Source of the DNA: Pseudomonadota bacterium
GTDB lineage: Bacteria > Myxococcota_A > Polyangia > Fen-1088
Assembly: GCA_023438785.1 (NCBI GenBank)
Contig: JAEXQJ010000115.1
Location: 1 to 16,248 of the forward strand
Direction of reading: 5' to 3'
Length of the DNA stretch: 16,248 nucleotides
Shown: positions 7,210 through 15,213 of the stretch, in pieces
Position numbering within the stretch: position 1 is the first letter of the stretch
How the letters are laid out: the number at the start of each line of letters is the position of its first letter
Program-made: the position numbers and the translations under genes
Notes under the pieces: model-generated
The model's database searches: none
What the model saw: the letters and a program-made list of their open reading frames with translations, nothing else
Told to the model about the DNA's origin: nothing

Positions 7210-10200
7210 GTCCGCTTGGTCACGCCTTGGACCAAGGACCGGATCCCAGCCATGGCCTGGCCCCATTCGCCCACGTCGTCAGCCGTGACGATGTCCACGG
7301 CACCTCCCTGGAATTCGCCGCTGACATCGCCTGTGCGTTCCTCAATCCAGCTCTCAATCTCCAAATAGTGATCCTGCAGCTCGCGCAGCATTTCCGGGTC
7401 CGCCTGCCACAGGCCTCGGGCCTGTGCCTCCAACAAGCGGCGGCCCATCTCCTCCAGCGCCCACGGGTTGTGTTCTTCAAAGAAGCGGCGGTTCTCGTCG
7501 TTGGCGACGAACGTCCGCACGATGTCGTCGAAGACCCAATCGTCCACCTCGCCCGTGGTGGACTCCCAGCCGAACACGCGGCCGACGCGCTTTGAGATGT
7601 CACCCGCACCCTTGTAGCCATGCCGCTTCATGCCCTCTATCCAGCGGGGATTGAGCAACTTGGCTCGCACCACGCGCCGGATCTCGTCGGCCAGACCGCG
7701 CACGGCAACCTGCTCGGGTTCGCGGGTGTCACCGAAGTAGTTGCGCACCGAGCGCCCAGATAGCGTCCCGGCCGCGGCCGACAGCCCACCATGGTTGCCA
7801 AAGTAGCCGCAGCAGCCGAACAGATCGTGCGCATCGTTCACGACCTTGTTGAAGGTCACGTCGACGGTGGTCAGGGCGTGCGCCAACTCCGTGTGCGAGG
7901 CTTCGCCAAAGAAGCCCTCGCCATAGGCGTAGCCGTTCCAGAAGAGGAAGATGTCCGAGAGATCCTTGCTGTCTTTCCAGGCCGAGGCGTAGACGGCCAG
8001 GTTGACTCCCGCCCGGTAGGTCCCGGGCGCGGCCGAGAAGATGCGGCGGCTGGCCCGTCTGAACGCCTCGCCGTCGTCGCGATCGGCATGCTTGGCGGCG
8101 AGCTGGGCCAGCGTGTGCTTGCGGACGAAATTCAGCTCGCCGGGCTCGTCAAGCGCGGCAACGGCCGCGATGGCCCGATCCAAGTAGGCAATGCGATCGG
8201 GAAAGTTGTCCCGGGTGATGCCCGACACGCGCAGGGTCACGTCGATGCGTGGACGGCCCAGCTCCGCGAGCGGAACGATCTGGAAATCGCGCACCAGCCC
8301 GTTGCTCAACCAGCACGGTCGCACGCCGATGAGGTTGAGAATCTGCGCCATGCCCTCGCCGTCGGACCACATGATGTCGGCGCACATCCAGTAGATGGCC
8401 ACGTTCTCGGGCACGCGCCCCTCGTCACGCAGGTGCTTGTCGATGAGGGCCTGGGCCAGATTGCGCCCAACCACCGCGGCAGCGCGCGTCGGCACGCGCT
8501 CGGGGTTGAGCGAGAAGAAGTTCCGGCCCGTGGGCAGCACATCGTCACGACCGCGAAAGATGAGTCCGGACGGTCCTGCCGGGATGTATCCGGCCGCGAG
8601 GCCGTTCTGCAGAGCCTCTGACTCTCGGGAGCCGTCGAGGCGTTGGGCCACATCGCCCACGCGCGTCCGCAACGCCTCCAGGTCAGACAACGCCGCCTCA
8701 TCGCGCAAGCGATTCCCGCAAAGACGGCGGACATCGTTGGCCAAGTCGTGGCTCGCTTCGGCCAGGCACAGGCCCACCAGGTCACGCGCCAGATGCTCCA
8801 CCTCCTCAAGCAACCGCCCGTTGCTCTTCTGCCAATCAGGATCAATGGCCCCGGGATCAGCCAGCAGCGCGCGCAGATCGAGGCCCAGGAGTCGGCCCGC
8901 GATCTTGCGCGGCGAAAGCGTCTCACCCACATCATGGCGCAACATCGCGTGCACGAAGTCGATCCGGCGTGCGCCTTGGGGCAGCTCGCCAAAGATGTGC
9001 ATACCGTCCTGCATCTGGGTATTGCGAATGCGGCCCAGGGCCTCGTGCGCCGCCCGCGCCACATCGACGAAGGGGGCGTGTTCCCAGTCCGCCAGGCCCA
9101 ACTCGCCTTCCAGGTGGGACTCTCGGATGTGCCCCGCGACGATGTGCTCCAGGACATGGGCGCGGTTTTGGTCCTGTGTCTTGGCCTGCTCCCATTCGCC
9201 CAGCGTGCGATCGAGCTCTTCCAACCGGTCATAGAGCCCGCTCGCCACCATGACAGTCTGCATGTGGTCCACCAGCGTGGCGTAACTGCGACGTTTCGCG
9301 ATGGTTCCCTCGGGGGCGTTGTCCGCGTTGTAGAGGTAAAGGTGCGGGACGTCGCCGAGGATCATGTCGGGCAGACAGGCCGGCGACAGGCCGACGCCCT
9401 TGCCGGGCAGGAACTCCAGCGTGCCGTGTGTGCCCACGTGAATCACGGCGTCCGCACCGAAATCCTCAGCCAGCCAGCGGTAGGTCGCCACATATTGGTG
9501 CGGCGGCGGAACCTCAGGATCGTGGAGAATCTTGCAGACCTGCCCCTCGCAGCGGGCTCCCGCGCAACCGCGTTTGGGCTGAACGCAGACAACGGCGTTG
9601 CCATAGTTGAGTCCCGTGACCACGATGGCGCCCTCATGCACCATGGCGGCCGGCATCCCCGCGACCTCTCGTCCCGGCGGCTCGCCCCAAGCACGCTGCA
9701 TGTGCTCGCGCACCTGCGCGGGAAACTCGCTCCACCACTCCCGGTAGCGCGCCTCCGACACCTTGGCCAGGACGCCACCCTTGGCCACGATTTCATCCAC
9801 CGTGGTCCAGCGGAATTCGCTGATGGCCTTGCGATCCATGATGGCGGAAGACAGCTCTTGCCCGTCCTGAGGCGGCGCCGCGATCGCGTATCCACGCGCC
9901 GCCAAGGTCTGCAGCAGCCGCGCCACGCTCTCTGGGGCATCCAGCCCTGCCGCCGAGCCGACGGTGGCTTCGACCGACGCACAAGCGGCGTTGTGCAGAA
10001 CGAAGGCCAGCCTGCGCTCAGCCGGCGGCCGATGCGCCAGTCGGGTCCATCTGGCGACCCGTCGGGCCAGGTGCCGACAGCGCTCGGGGATCGCGGTCCG
10101 CGATTCCACCTCCGCACCACTGGCCTGGTCGCTGGACCGGGTGAGCGCACCGATGAGAATGGGCTCAATCACGCCTTCGAACTCGGGAAGGGCCACGGAC

Positions 10201-11129
10201 CATCCGATGTCGCTGCCCAGACCCTGACCGTCGGTTTCCCATTCGGAGATGGTCTTGGAGAAGGAGACGACGGGCTGGAATACCGGCACGTTCAGCTCTT
10301 GCAGCAGCTCGACGCCCTCCTTGGCGCGCCCCGCCTCGCTGGCTCCATCGGCGCGGCTGCGTCCGAGGAAGAAGGCCTGCAGCTTGACGAGCGCGTCGAT
10401 GCGCGCGCCGCCCTCCGCGAGGAAGAAGCTTCGGACAGCCGCAGCGCTGCCACGTGACCCCAAGCTCTCGTCGCGCACGCTCAACGAGAAGGCCGGCATG
10501 ACCCGCAAGCCCTCGCTCTCCAGAGCGCGGATGAGGGCATCCTCGACGGCAAGCTCACCCAGCAACCAGTAGTGCCGCGAGAGCAGAACACCGACGGTGG
10601 GCCGCCCGGCCAGTCCCCGTGTCTGCGCGCGGCCCTCATACCAGGCCAGATACTCAGGCACGTCGGCGAAGTGTCGCCGCGGCGCCGACGGGTGGTACAG
10701 GCCCTCCCAGGGCTGGGGCGCAGGCGGGGCCGCATCCACATTGTGTCCCAACACCTCCCGCGCCCAGAAGCGCAAGAGACTGGCCGCATTGTCAGGACCG
10801 CCGTGGGTCAGGTACAGGGAGCTTGTCTCCAGCACCCGCAACGGCACGGTTGACAGCCCCCACAGCGACGGATCGTGACCCAAACACACGACCGGGGGTC
10901 CGGCCTGGCCCCGCAGTGCAGTCTCGATCTGCTGCCAGAATCCGTCTGACGTTCGATACAGGAAAACCAGGTCCGCACTCTTGGCCGCGGCAAGGGCGGC
11001 GTCGACGCGCTCGGGCGCTCGGGCCAGCGTCCGAGCGGAATACACGTCCAGATCCAGCTCGCCAACCCGGCGACGAGCCTCCAGTAAGAGGGGGACGTAG
11101 CTGCTCCAGACGATGGCCACGATGCGCAT
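7206..11129 (-). CDS. CobN/ChlH-family tetrapyrrole metal chelatase large subunit (CobN-like)
   Basis: Large tetrapyrrole-binding subunit of class I chelatases, 1307 residues, close to the usual CobN length. Family landmarks are HVGTHGTLEFLPGKGVGLS (from residue 564), with the conserved His564, His568 and Glu572, then PHLYLYNADNAPEGTIAKRR. Later come LIGVRPCWLS, VPLAELGRPRIDVTLRVSGI, a GYFGNHGG segment, and a C-terminal HGYKGAGDISKRVGRVFGW followed by EEHNPWALEEMGRRLLEA. An insert C515-x6-C522-x4-C527-x4-C532, just before the active-site stretch, suggests a bound metal or iron-sulfur site and marks a subfamily distinct from classical aerobic CobN. The protein has no signal peptide, so it acts in the cytoplasm. 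The ATG has a GGGAG seven bases upstream and lies 14 bases after the receptor stop. Whether it inserts or removes metal, and which metal, is open; Bacteroidetes HmuS is a CobN homologue reported to remove iron from haem. Confidence 0.94.
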   Translation of the reverse strand: MRIVAIVWSSYVPLLLEARRRVGELDLDVYSARTLARAPERVDAALAAAKSADLVFLYRTSDGFWQQIETALRGQAGPPVVCLGHDPSLWGLSTVPLRVLETSSLYLTHGGPDNAASLLRFWAREVLGHNVDAAPPAPQPWEGLYHPSAPRRHFADVPEYLAWYEGRAQTRGLAGRPTVGVLLSRHYWLLGELAVEDALIRALESEGLRVMPAFSLSVRDESLGSRGSAAAVRSFFLAEGGARIDALVKLQAFFLGRSRADGASEAGRAKEGVELLQELNVPVFQPVVSFSKTISEWETDGQGLGSDIGWSVALPEFEGVIEPILIGALTRSSDQASGAEVESRTAIPERCRHLARRVARWTRLAHRPPAERRLAFVLHNAACASVEATVGSAAGLDAPESVARLLQTLAARGYAIAAPPQDGQELSSAIMDRKAISEFRWTTVDEIVAKGGVLAKVSEARYREWWSEFPAQVREHMQRAWGEPPGREVAGMPAAMVHEGAIVVTGLNYGNAVVCVQPKRGCAGARCEGQVCKILHDPEVPPPHQYVATYRWLAEDFGADAVIHVGTHGTLEFLPGKGVGLSPACLPDMILGDVPHLYLYNADNAPEGTIAKRRSYATLVDHMQTVMVASGLYDRLEELDRTLGEWEQAKTQDQNRAHVLEHIVAGHIRESHLEGELGLADWEHAPFVDVARAAHEALGRIRNTQMQDGMHIFGELPQGARRIDFVHAMLRHDVGETLSPRKIAGRLLGLDLRALLADPGAIDPDWQKSNGRLLEEVEHLARDLVGLCLAEASHDLANDVRRLCGNRLRDEAALSDLEALRTRVGDVAQRLDGSRESEALQNGLAAGYIPAGPSGLIFRGRDDVLPTGRNFFSLNPERVPTRAAAVVGRNLAQALIDKHLRDEGRVPENVAIYWMCADIMWSDGEGMAQILNLIGVRPCWLSNGLVRDFQIVPLAELGRPRIDVTLRVSGITRDNFPDRIAYLDRAIAAVAALDEPGELNFVRKHTLAQLAAKHADRDDGEAFRRASRRIFSAAPGTYRAGVNLAVYASAWKDSKDLSDIFLFWNGYAYGEGFFGEASHTELAHALTTVDVTFNKVVNDAHDLFGCCGYFGNHGGLSAAAGTLSGRSVRNYFGDTREPEQVAVRGLADEIRRVVRAKLLNPRWIEGMKRHGYKGAGDISKRVGRVFGWESTTGEVDDWVFDDIVRTFVANDENRRFFEEHNPWALEEMGRRLLEAQARGLWQADPEMLRELQDHYLEIESWIEERTGDVSGEFQGGAVDIVTADDVGEWGQAMAGIRSLVQGVTKRT

Positions 11130-11143
11130 GTCTCGACTCCCGC

Positions 11144-13387
11144 CTACAGACGCCCGGTGGCCTCGACGAAGAAGCTCCGCCCGCGCGCCGTGTAGTAGTC
11201 GAAGTAGCTGCTGTTAAAGATGCTATCGACGGCGAAGGACAGGTCCACGTGCTTGTTGGGCGTAGCGGTGAGCTTGCCGTTCCACAGCCAGCGCTGGCTG
11301 TAGCCGCCATACACGTCGTCCCGATCGGTATTGAGTTCGCTGGTGTAGATGCGGCCGCGGTAGTTGCCGCCCAGGTCAAGGCGAATCCACGCCAGTCGGT
11401 ATTGCCCTCCCACGTTGACCAACTCGTTCGCCACGTTCGTCATCTTCTTGCCCACGCTGTCGGGATTGCGGTCGTTTTGCAGAACCTTGGCATCCACCAG
11501 CGAGGCGTTGGTCCACAGGCGCAGCCCCTTTACGGGGCGCAGCTCGGCCTCTACTTCCGCGCCTTTGATGCCGGCGCGCCCCAAGTTGTCTTTGTAGTTG
11601 TCGGTGCCGGCCACGGTGTAGGTGGTGATGGCGTCGTACAACCGGCTGTAGAACGCCGTCGCGGCCAGCCGCACCCGCCCCGTCCACAGGCGCTGCTCAG
11701 CGCCCAATTCGCCGTTCCACAGCGTTTCGGGCTTCAGATGCGCGTTGGAGTGATAGGTGAGCGAGCCGGATTTCCAGGTTCGGAATAAGTCGTAGATCGT
11801 CGGCGCTCGAAACGCGCGGCCAGCCGACGTGCGCAGAGTCGTCTGCTCCCAGGGTGTGAACACCACGCTGGCCTTGGGACTGAACGCGAAGTCGGCATGT
11901 GTCCCGAAATCCGTCTCCGCGCCCACGTTGCCCGCGCGACCGTCCCACGACCGCCAGTGGTCGTAGCGCACGCCCGCGTACACGGCGAGCTCCCGCCACG
12001 GCCGCCATTCCTCTTGCACGTAGAGCGAATGGAACCGATCCCGCCCCTGGGTGATGTCGAGCTTGTCGGTCTTGCTATCCGCATCCCGGTACTGGGTGAG
12101 GCCATAGGAAGCCTGATCGTAGTCGTCGAGCTTGAACGTCGTGCCGGCCGTCAGGACGTGCTGCTGCCCGAGGGAATAGGTCATCTGCAGGTCGGCCAGC
12201 CAGGTGTTGCTGGTGGCGTCGCTCAGATTGCCCGGCGCCGTGTCGAAATCCTGGTCTCCTTTGGCTCCGTTCGAGGTGTACCACTTGGCGTTGCGCTGAT
12301 AGCCCGCCTTGGCGGCCAGGAGGATGTCGTCGCCCAGGGCCTGATCCAGGCTGAGCGCCGCACGGCCAAAGTCCTCGCGCCCGGTACCGGAGGTGCCCAG
12401 GAATGACGCCGGCGCCACCGTGCTCTTCTCGCCGCCCGCACCGAGGGCCACATCGCCCTTCCAGGCCGTTGCCCCAGCCGGATCGAGGAGGTAGCTGTGC
12501 GGGCGAGCGTAGCCGTAGTCGTGCCGCCCCACCTGCAGGTCCAACTTGAGCTTGCTGGCGGCCGCCGCGTCCCAATCCGTCTGGAGATTGATCGCGTTGC
12601 GCCGGGCCCAGTTGTCGCCGGTGTCCCCGATCACGTACTGACGCTTGCCGGAGACGCTGGTGGTCTCGTAACCGCCGGTCAGCGTGCCCGTGGTCCCCGC
12701 GCCAATGGTTCCCCCGGAGGCTGGCGTGTTGGCGTAGCCATCCGTGGTCTCGTGCTCGAATCCCAGCCGCACCCCCAAGGACGGGCGCGGCCGCCCCCCT
12801 AGGTTGGCGAATAGCCGACGGGTATCGTCGCTGCCATAGCCGAGGCGCAAGGCGCCCTCCAAGGCGGTGGGCCGACGGGTCACGATATTCACCACGCCTG
12901 CCATGGCATTGCCGCCGTAGAGAGCAGAACCAGGACCGCGGATGACCTCGATGTGTTCGATGCTGTCCAAGGCCAGCGTCGTCAACGGCACATCGCCCGT
13001 ATAGCCGCTGTTGACCGGCAAGCCATCCACGAGAAACAGAGTGCGGTTCTGGCCATAGAGTCCCCGCATCTGCACCCGCGGGGTGGTGTCGGCGATGCTC
13101 TTGCTCCGCTTGATCTCCACACCGGTCTCGAAACGCAAGGCCTCGTCAACCGTGCTCACATTGAGGCGCTGCACGTCCTCGCGATTCACGACGGTCACAC
13201 TCGCCGGCGCGTTCTCGGTGGGTGTCTCCGTTCGAGTGGCGGAGAGCACGATGTCCGGCAATCGCACCTCGGCCTTCTGGTCTTGGCCCTTGGCTCCGCC
13301 AGGCGCCAAGAGGAGCAGCGCTCCTGAAAGAACGGCCGACCGTCGAAGTGCGGTCGGCGAACAGACGCGCCATCGCGAAGCTGTCAT
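11144..13387 (-). CDS. TonB-dependent outer-membrane receptor (cobalamin/haem/siderophore class)
   Basis: Outer-membrane barrel that imports a scarce, bulky metal complex using TonB energy. The 747 residues begin with a basic N-terminus, a hydrophobic core around 17-30 and a likely cleavage site near residue 34. A TonB-box-like DIVLSATRTET starts at residue 45. The plug domain has LFLVDGLPVN and IEHIEVIRGPGSALYGGNAMAGVVNIVTRR, both hallmark segments. The rest is barrel, with aromatic-rich alternating strands, a GRAFRAPTIYDLF segment (FRAP-like box) followed by LKPET, and a terminal GRSFFVEATGRL strand. The FRAP-like box occurs in both haem and cobalamin receptors, so it does not settle the ligand; a clear NPNL motif is missing. 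The ATG overlaps the ATPase stop (ATGA at 13384-13387). Co-operonic TonB and ABC importer complete the route. Confidence 0.95.
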   Translation of the reverse strand: MTASRWRVCSPTALRRSAVLSGALLLLAPGGAKGQDQKAEVRLPDIVLSATRTETPTENAPASVTVVNREDVQRLNVSTVDEALRFETGVEIKRSKSIADTTPRVQMRGLYGQNRTLFLVDGLPVNSGYTGDVPLTTLALDSIEHIEVIRGPGSALYGGNAMAGVVNIVTRRPTALEGALRLGYGSDDTRRLFANLGGRPRPSLGVRLGFEHETTDGYANTPASGGTIGAGTTGTLTGGYETTSVSGKRQYVIGDTGDNWARRNAINLQTDWDAAAASKLKLDLQVGRHDYGYARPHSYLLDPAGATAWKGDVALGAGGEKSTVAPASFLGTSGTGREDFGRAALSLDQALGDDILLAAKAGYQRNAKWYTSNGAKGDQDFDTAPGNLSDATSNTWLADLQMTYSLGQQHVLTAGTTFKLDDYDQASYGLTQYRDADSKTDKLDITQGRDRFHSLYVQEEWRPWRELAVYAGVRYDHWRSWDGRAGNVGAETDFGTHADFAFSPKASVVFTPWEQTTLRTSAGRAFRAPTIYDLFRTWKSGSLTYHSNAHLKPETLWNGELGAEQRLWTGRVRLAATAFYSRLYDAITTYTVAGTDNYKDNLGRAGIKGAEVEAELRPVKGLRLWTNASLVDAKVLQNDRNPDSVGKKMTNVANELVNVGGQYRLAWIRLDLGGNYRGRIYTSELNTDRDDVYGGYSQRWLWNGKLTATPNKHVDLSFAVDSIFNSSYFDYYTARGRSFFVEATGRL

Positions 13388-14172
13388 GGGTCACAGTGCC
13401 TTTCGTCTATGGGGTTCAGCGCGAGGATGTGCCGGTGCCCCTCGCCGTGTGTGATGGCCACGTCCACGCCGTACACCAAGCGGATGGCCTGTCGGTCCAG
13501 GACCTGGTGGGGCGACCCGTCGGCCACTATCGAACCGAGGTGAAGCAGCACCACGCGGTCCGCATACCGTGAGACCAGATTGAGATCGTGCAGAGCCACG
13601 AGGACGCCGCGGCCCTCGACATGAGCGGCCTTCTGCACGACGTCCAGGCACTCCAACTGGCAGCGTAGGTCGAGATTGCTCGTGGGTTCGTCAAGCAGGA
13701 GGAAGCGCGCGTCCTGAACCAGTGCGCGGGCCAGCACCACCTTCTGGCGCTGGCCACCACTCAGGCATCCCACGTCGTGCATCGCCAGCTCCGTGAGCCC
13801 CAGGCGGTCCAGACACTGCTCCACGATCTGCCAATCGCGAGGCGAAGCACGCCACCCCAGGTGTGCCCGGCGTCCCAGCAGAACGGCATCGAACACGCAT
13901 GTGGGAAAGGCCGTCGCTGCCGCTTGCGGCGCATAGGCCATGGCCAAGGCCCTCTCGCGCGGCGACAGCTTTGCGAGCAAGCGCCCGCCGACGCGAATCT
14001 CCCCGCACTTGGGCCGCATCAGTCCAAGCAGGGTCTTGAGAAGAGTGCTCTTGCCCACGCCGTTGGGCCCAGCCAACGCCACGACTTCGCCCGCCGCCAC
14101 GGACAAGGTGACGTCGCGCAGAACCACACGATCCTTGCGGTACCAGGCCGTGAGTCCCTGCGCCTCGAGCAT
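13384..14172 (-). CDS. iron-complex/cobalamin/haem-type uptake ABC ATPase
   Basis: ATP-binding subunit of a type II (BtuCD/FecCDE-like) importer, 262 residues. Visible motifs are Walker A GPNGVGKST (35-43), Q-loop APQ ending at 83, signature LSGGQRQKVVLARAL (137-151), Walker B FLLLDEP (157-163) with D-loop NLD, and switch His195 in VALHDLNL. The C-terminal VYGVDVAITHGEGHRHILALNP resembles the tail of FecE, BtuD and HmuV proteins, where YGVxV is common. The ATG at 14172 overlaps the permease stop by one base (TGATG) and begins right at the family N-terminus. Upstream extension of the frame would lie within the permease gene and is not used. It pairs with the FecCD-type permease and the binding protein to form the inner-membrane half of the uptake route. 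Confidence 0.94.
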   Translation of the reverse strand: MLEAQGLTAWYRKDRVVLRDVTLSVAAGEVVALAGPNGVGKSTLLKTLLGLMRPKCGEIRVGGRLLAKLSPRERALAMAYAPQAAATAFPTCVFDAVLLGRRAHLGWRASPRDWQIVEQCLDRLGLTELAMHDVGCLSGGQRQKVVLARALVQDARFLLLDEPTSNLDLRCQLECLDVVQKAAHVEGRGVLVALHDLNLVSRYADRVVLLHLGSIVADGSPHQVLDRQAIRLVYGVDVAITHGEGHRHILALNPIDERHCDP

Positions 14173-15194
14173 CAGACGGCCTCTCGTCGTCGCAGCAGAA
14201 GGTAGACGAAGAACGGGACGCCGATGAATGACGTCATGATGCCGATGGGAATCACCTGCGGCGCCCACAGGACGCGCCCTAGGGTGTCGGCCACCACAAC
14301 CAGCAGTCCACCGATGAGGCCCGAGGCCGGGATCAAGAACCGATGGTCGTTGCCCAGGAGCATGCGCCCCATGTGGGGTGCCATCAGGCCAACGAAGCCA
14401 ATCACGCCCGTGAATGCGATGGCGCCGGCGCACATGAGCGCAGAGAGGAAGAGCCCCGTGTGGCGCACCCGATTGGCATTCACGCCAATGGTGCGGGCCA
14501 AATCCTCGCCGGCGGCCAGCAGATTCAGATCCCAGGCCCGGCTCATCAACCAGAGGGCAGGCAAGCCGATCATCGGCAGCGCGAGCAGGATTTCACGCCA
14601 TCCCGCTTTCGACAGGCTGCCGAACATCCAGAACACGATGGCGGCCACCTGCTGCATGCTGCTCACGTACTGCAGGAGCGATGTGCACGCGGAGAACAGG
14701 AACATCAGCGCCACCCCCGACAAAATAAGCGTCTCCGGCGTGGCCCCGCGTACGCGCGCGACGCCGATGACCACCACCGCGGTGGCCAAGGCACCCGCAA
14801 ACGCGGCCGCAGCGACTCCGCCCGCCGAGGCTTCCCCGACGATGGCGAGCACGGCACCGAAGGCGGCTCCCGACGCCACGCCGAGTGTGAACGGCGAGGC
14901 GAGCGGGTTCTTGAGCACCGCCTGACAGACGGTTCCGCCCATGGCGAGCCCCGAGCCCACCAAGAGCGCCATCAAGACCCGCGGCAGACGCAACTCGCGG
15001 ACGATCAATCGCCCCTTCTCCGCGCTGCCGAAGAGCGCGCGCAACGACTCGACCGGTGAGAGATCCGCCCCGCCCAGAGACAGAGCCGCCAGAGCCGCGG
15101 CACCGACGAGCAGCACCATCCCGACGAGACATGCGCCGCGCGTGGCGCCCAGACGGCGATACTGGGCAACGGGTGAGGAGTTGGACGCGGACAC
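14172..15194 (-). CDS. FecCD/BtuC-type ABC permease
   Basis: Inner-membrane channel subunit of a type II importer for iron complexes, haem or cobalamin; it works as a dimer. The 340 residues are highly hydrophobic with about nine to ten helices. Family markers are LRLPRVLMALLVGSGLAMGG, the NPLASPFTLGVASGAAFGA segment, and the ATPase-contacting loop GVIGFVGLMAPHMGRMLLGNDHR, followed by ADTLGR and an LLRRR tail. The start is taken as GTG 15194: it follows the binding-protein stop by 19 bases, has a GAGGGAG three bases upstream, and gives the family's usual length and short cytoplasmic N-terminus. Further upstream the frame overlaps the binding-protein gene and is Pro/Ser/Arg-rich non-family sequence. 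A few N-terminal residues remain uncertain. Confidence 0.93.
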   Translation of the reverse strand: MSASNSSPVAQYRRLGATRGACLVGMVLLVGAAALAALSLGGADLSPVESLRALFGSAEKGRLIVRELRLPRVLMALLVGSGLAMGGTVCQAVLKNPLASPFTLGVASGAAFGAVLAIVGEASAGGVAAAAFAGALATAVVVIGVARVRGATPETLILSGVALMFLFSACTSLLQYVSSMQQVAAIVFWMFGSLSKAGWREILLALPMIGLPALWLMSRAWDLNLLAAGEDLARTIGVNANRVRHTGLFLSALMCAGAIAFTGVIGFVGLMAPHMGRMLLGNDHRFLIPASGLIGGLLVVVADTLGRVLWAPQVIPIGIMTSFIGVPFFVYLLLRRREAV

Positions 15195-15197
15195 GGG

Positions 15198-15204
15198 CTC
15201 CCTC
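15198..15204 (-). promoter_or_regulatory. purine-rich ribosome site for the permease GTG start
   Basis: The minus strand reads GAGGGAG in the 19-base gap between the binding-protein stop and GTG 15194. The spacing of three bases is short, so initiation may be modest or coupled, but no other candidate start in this frame has a better site. Confidence 0.4.
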
Positions 15205-15213
15205 GCTAGGCGG

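Noticed and set aside
8643..10457. 604-codon open frame on the plus strand antisense to the CobN-like gene
   Set aside because: Long antisense frames are expected in GC-rich coding DNA; the sequence has no family motif and lies wholly within a certain gene.
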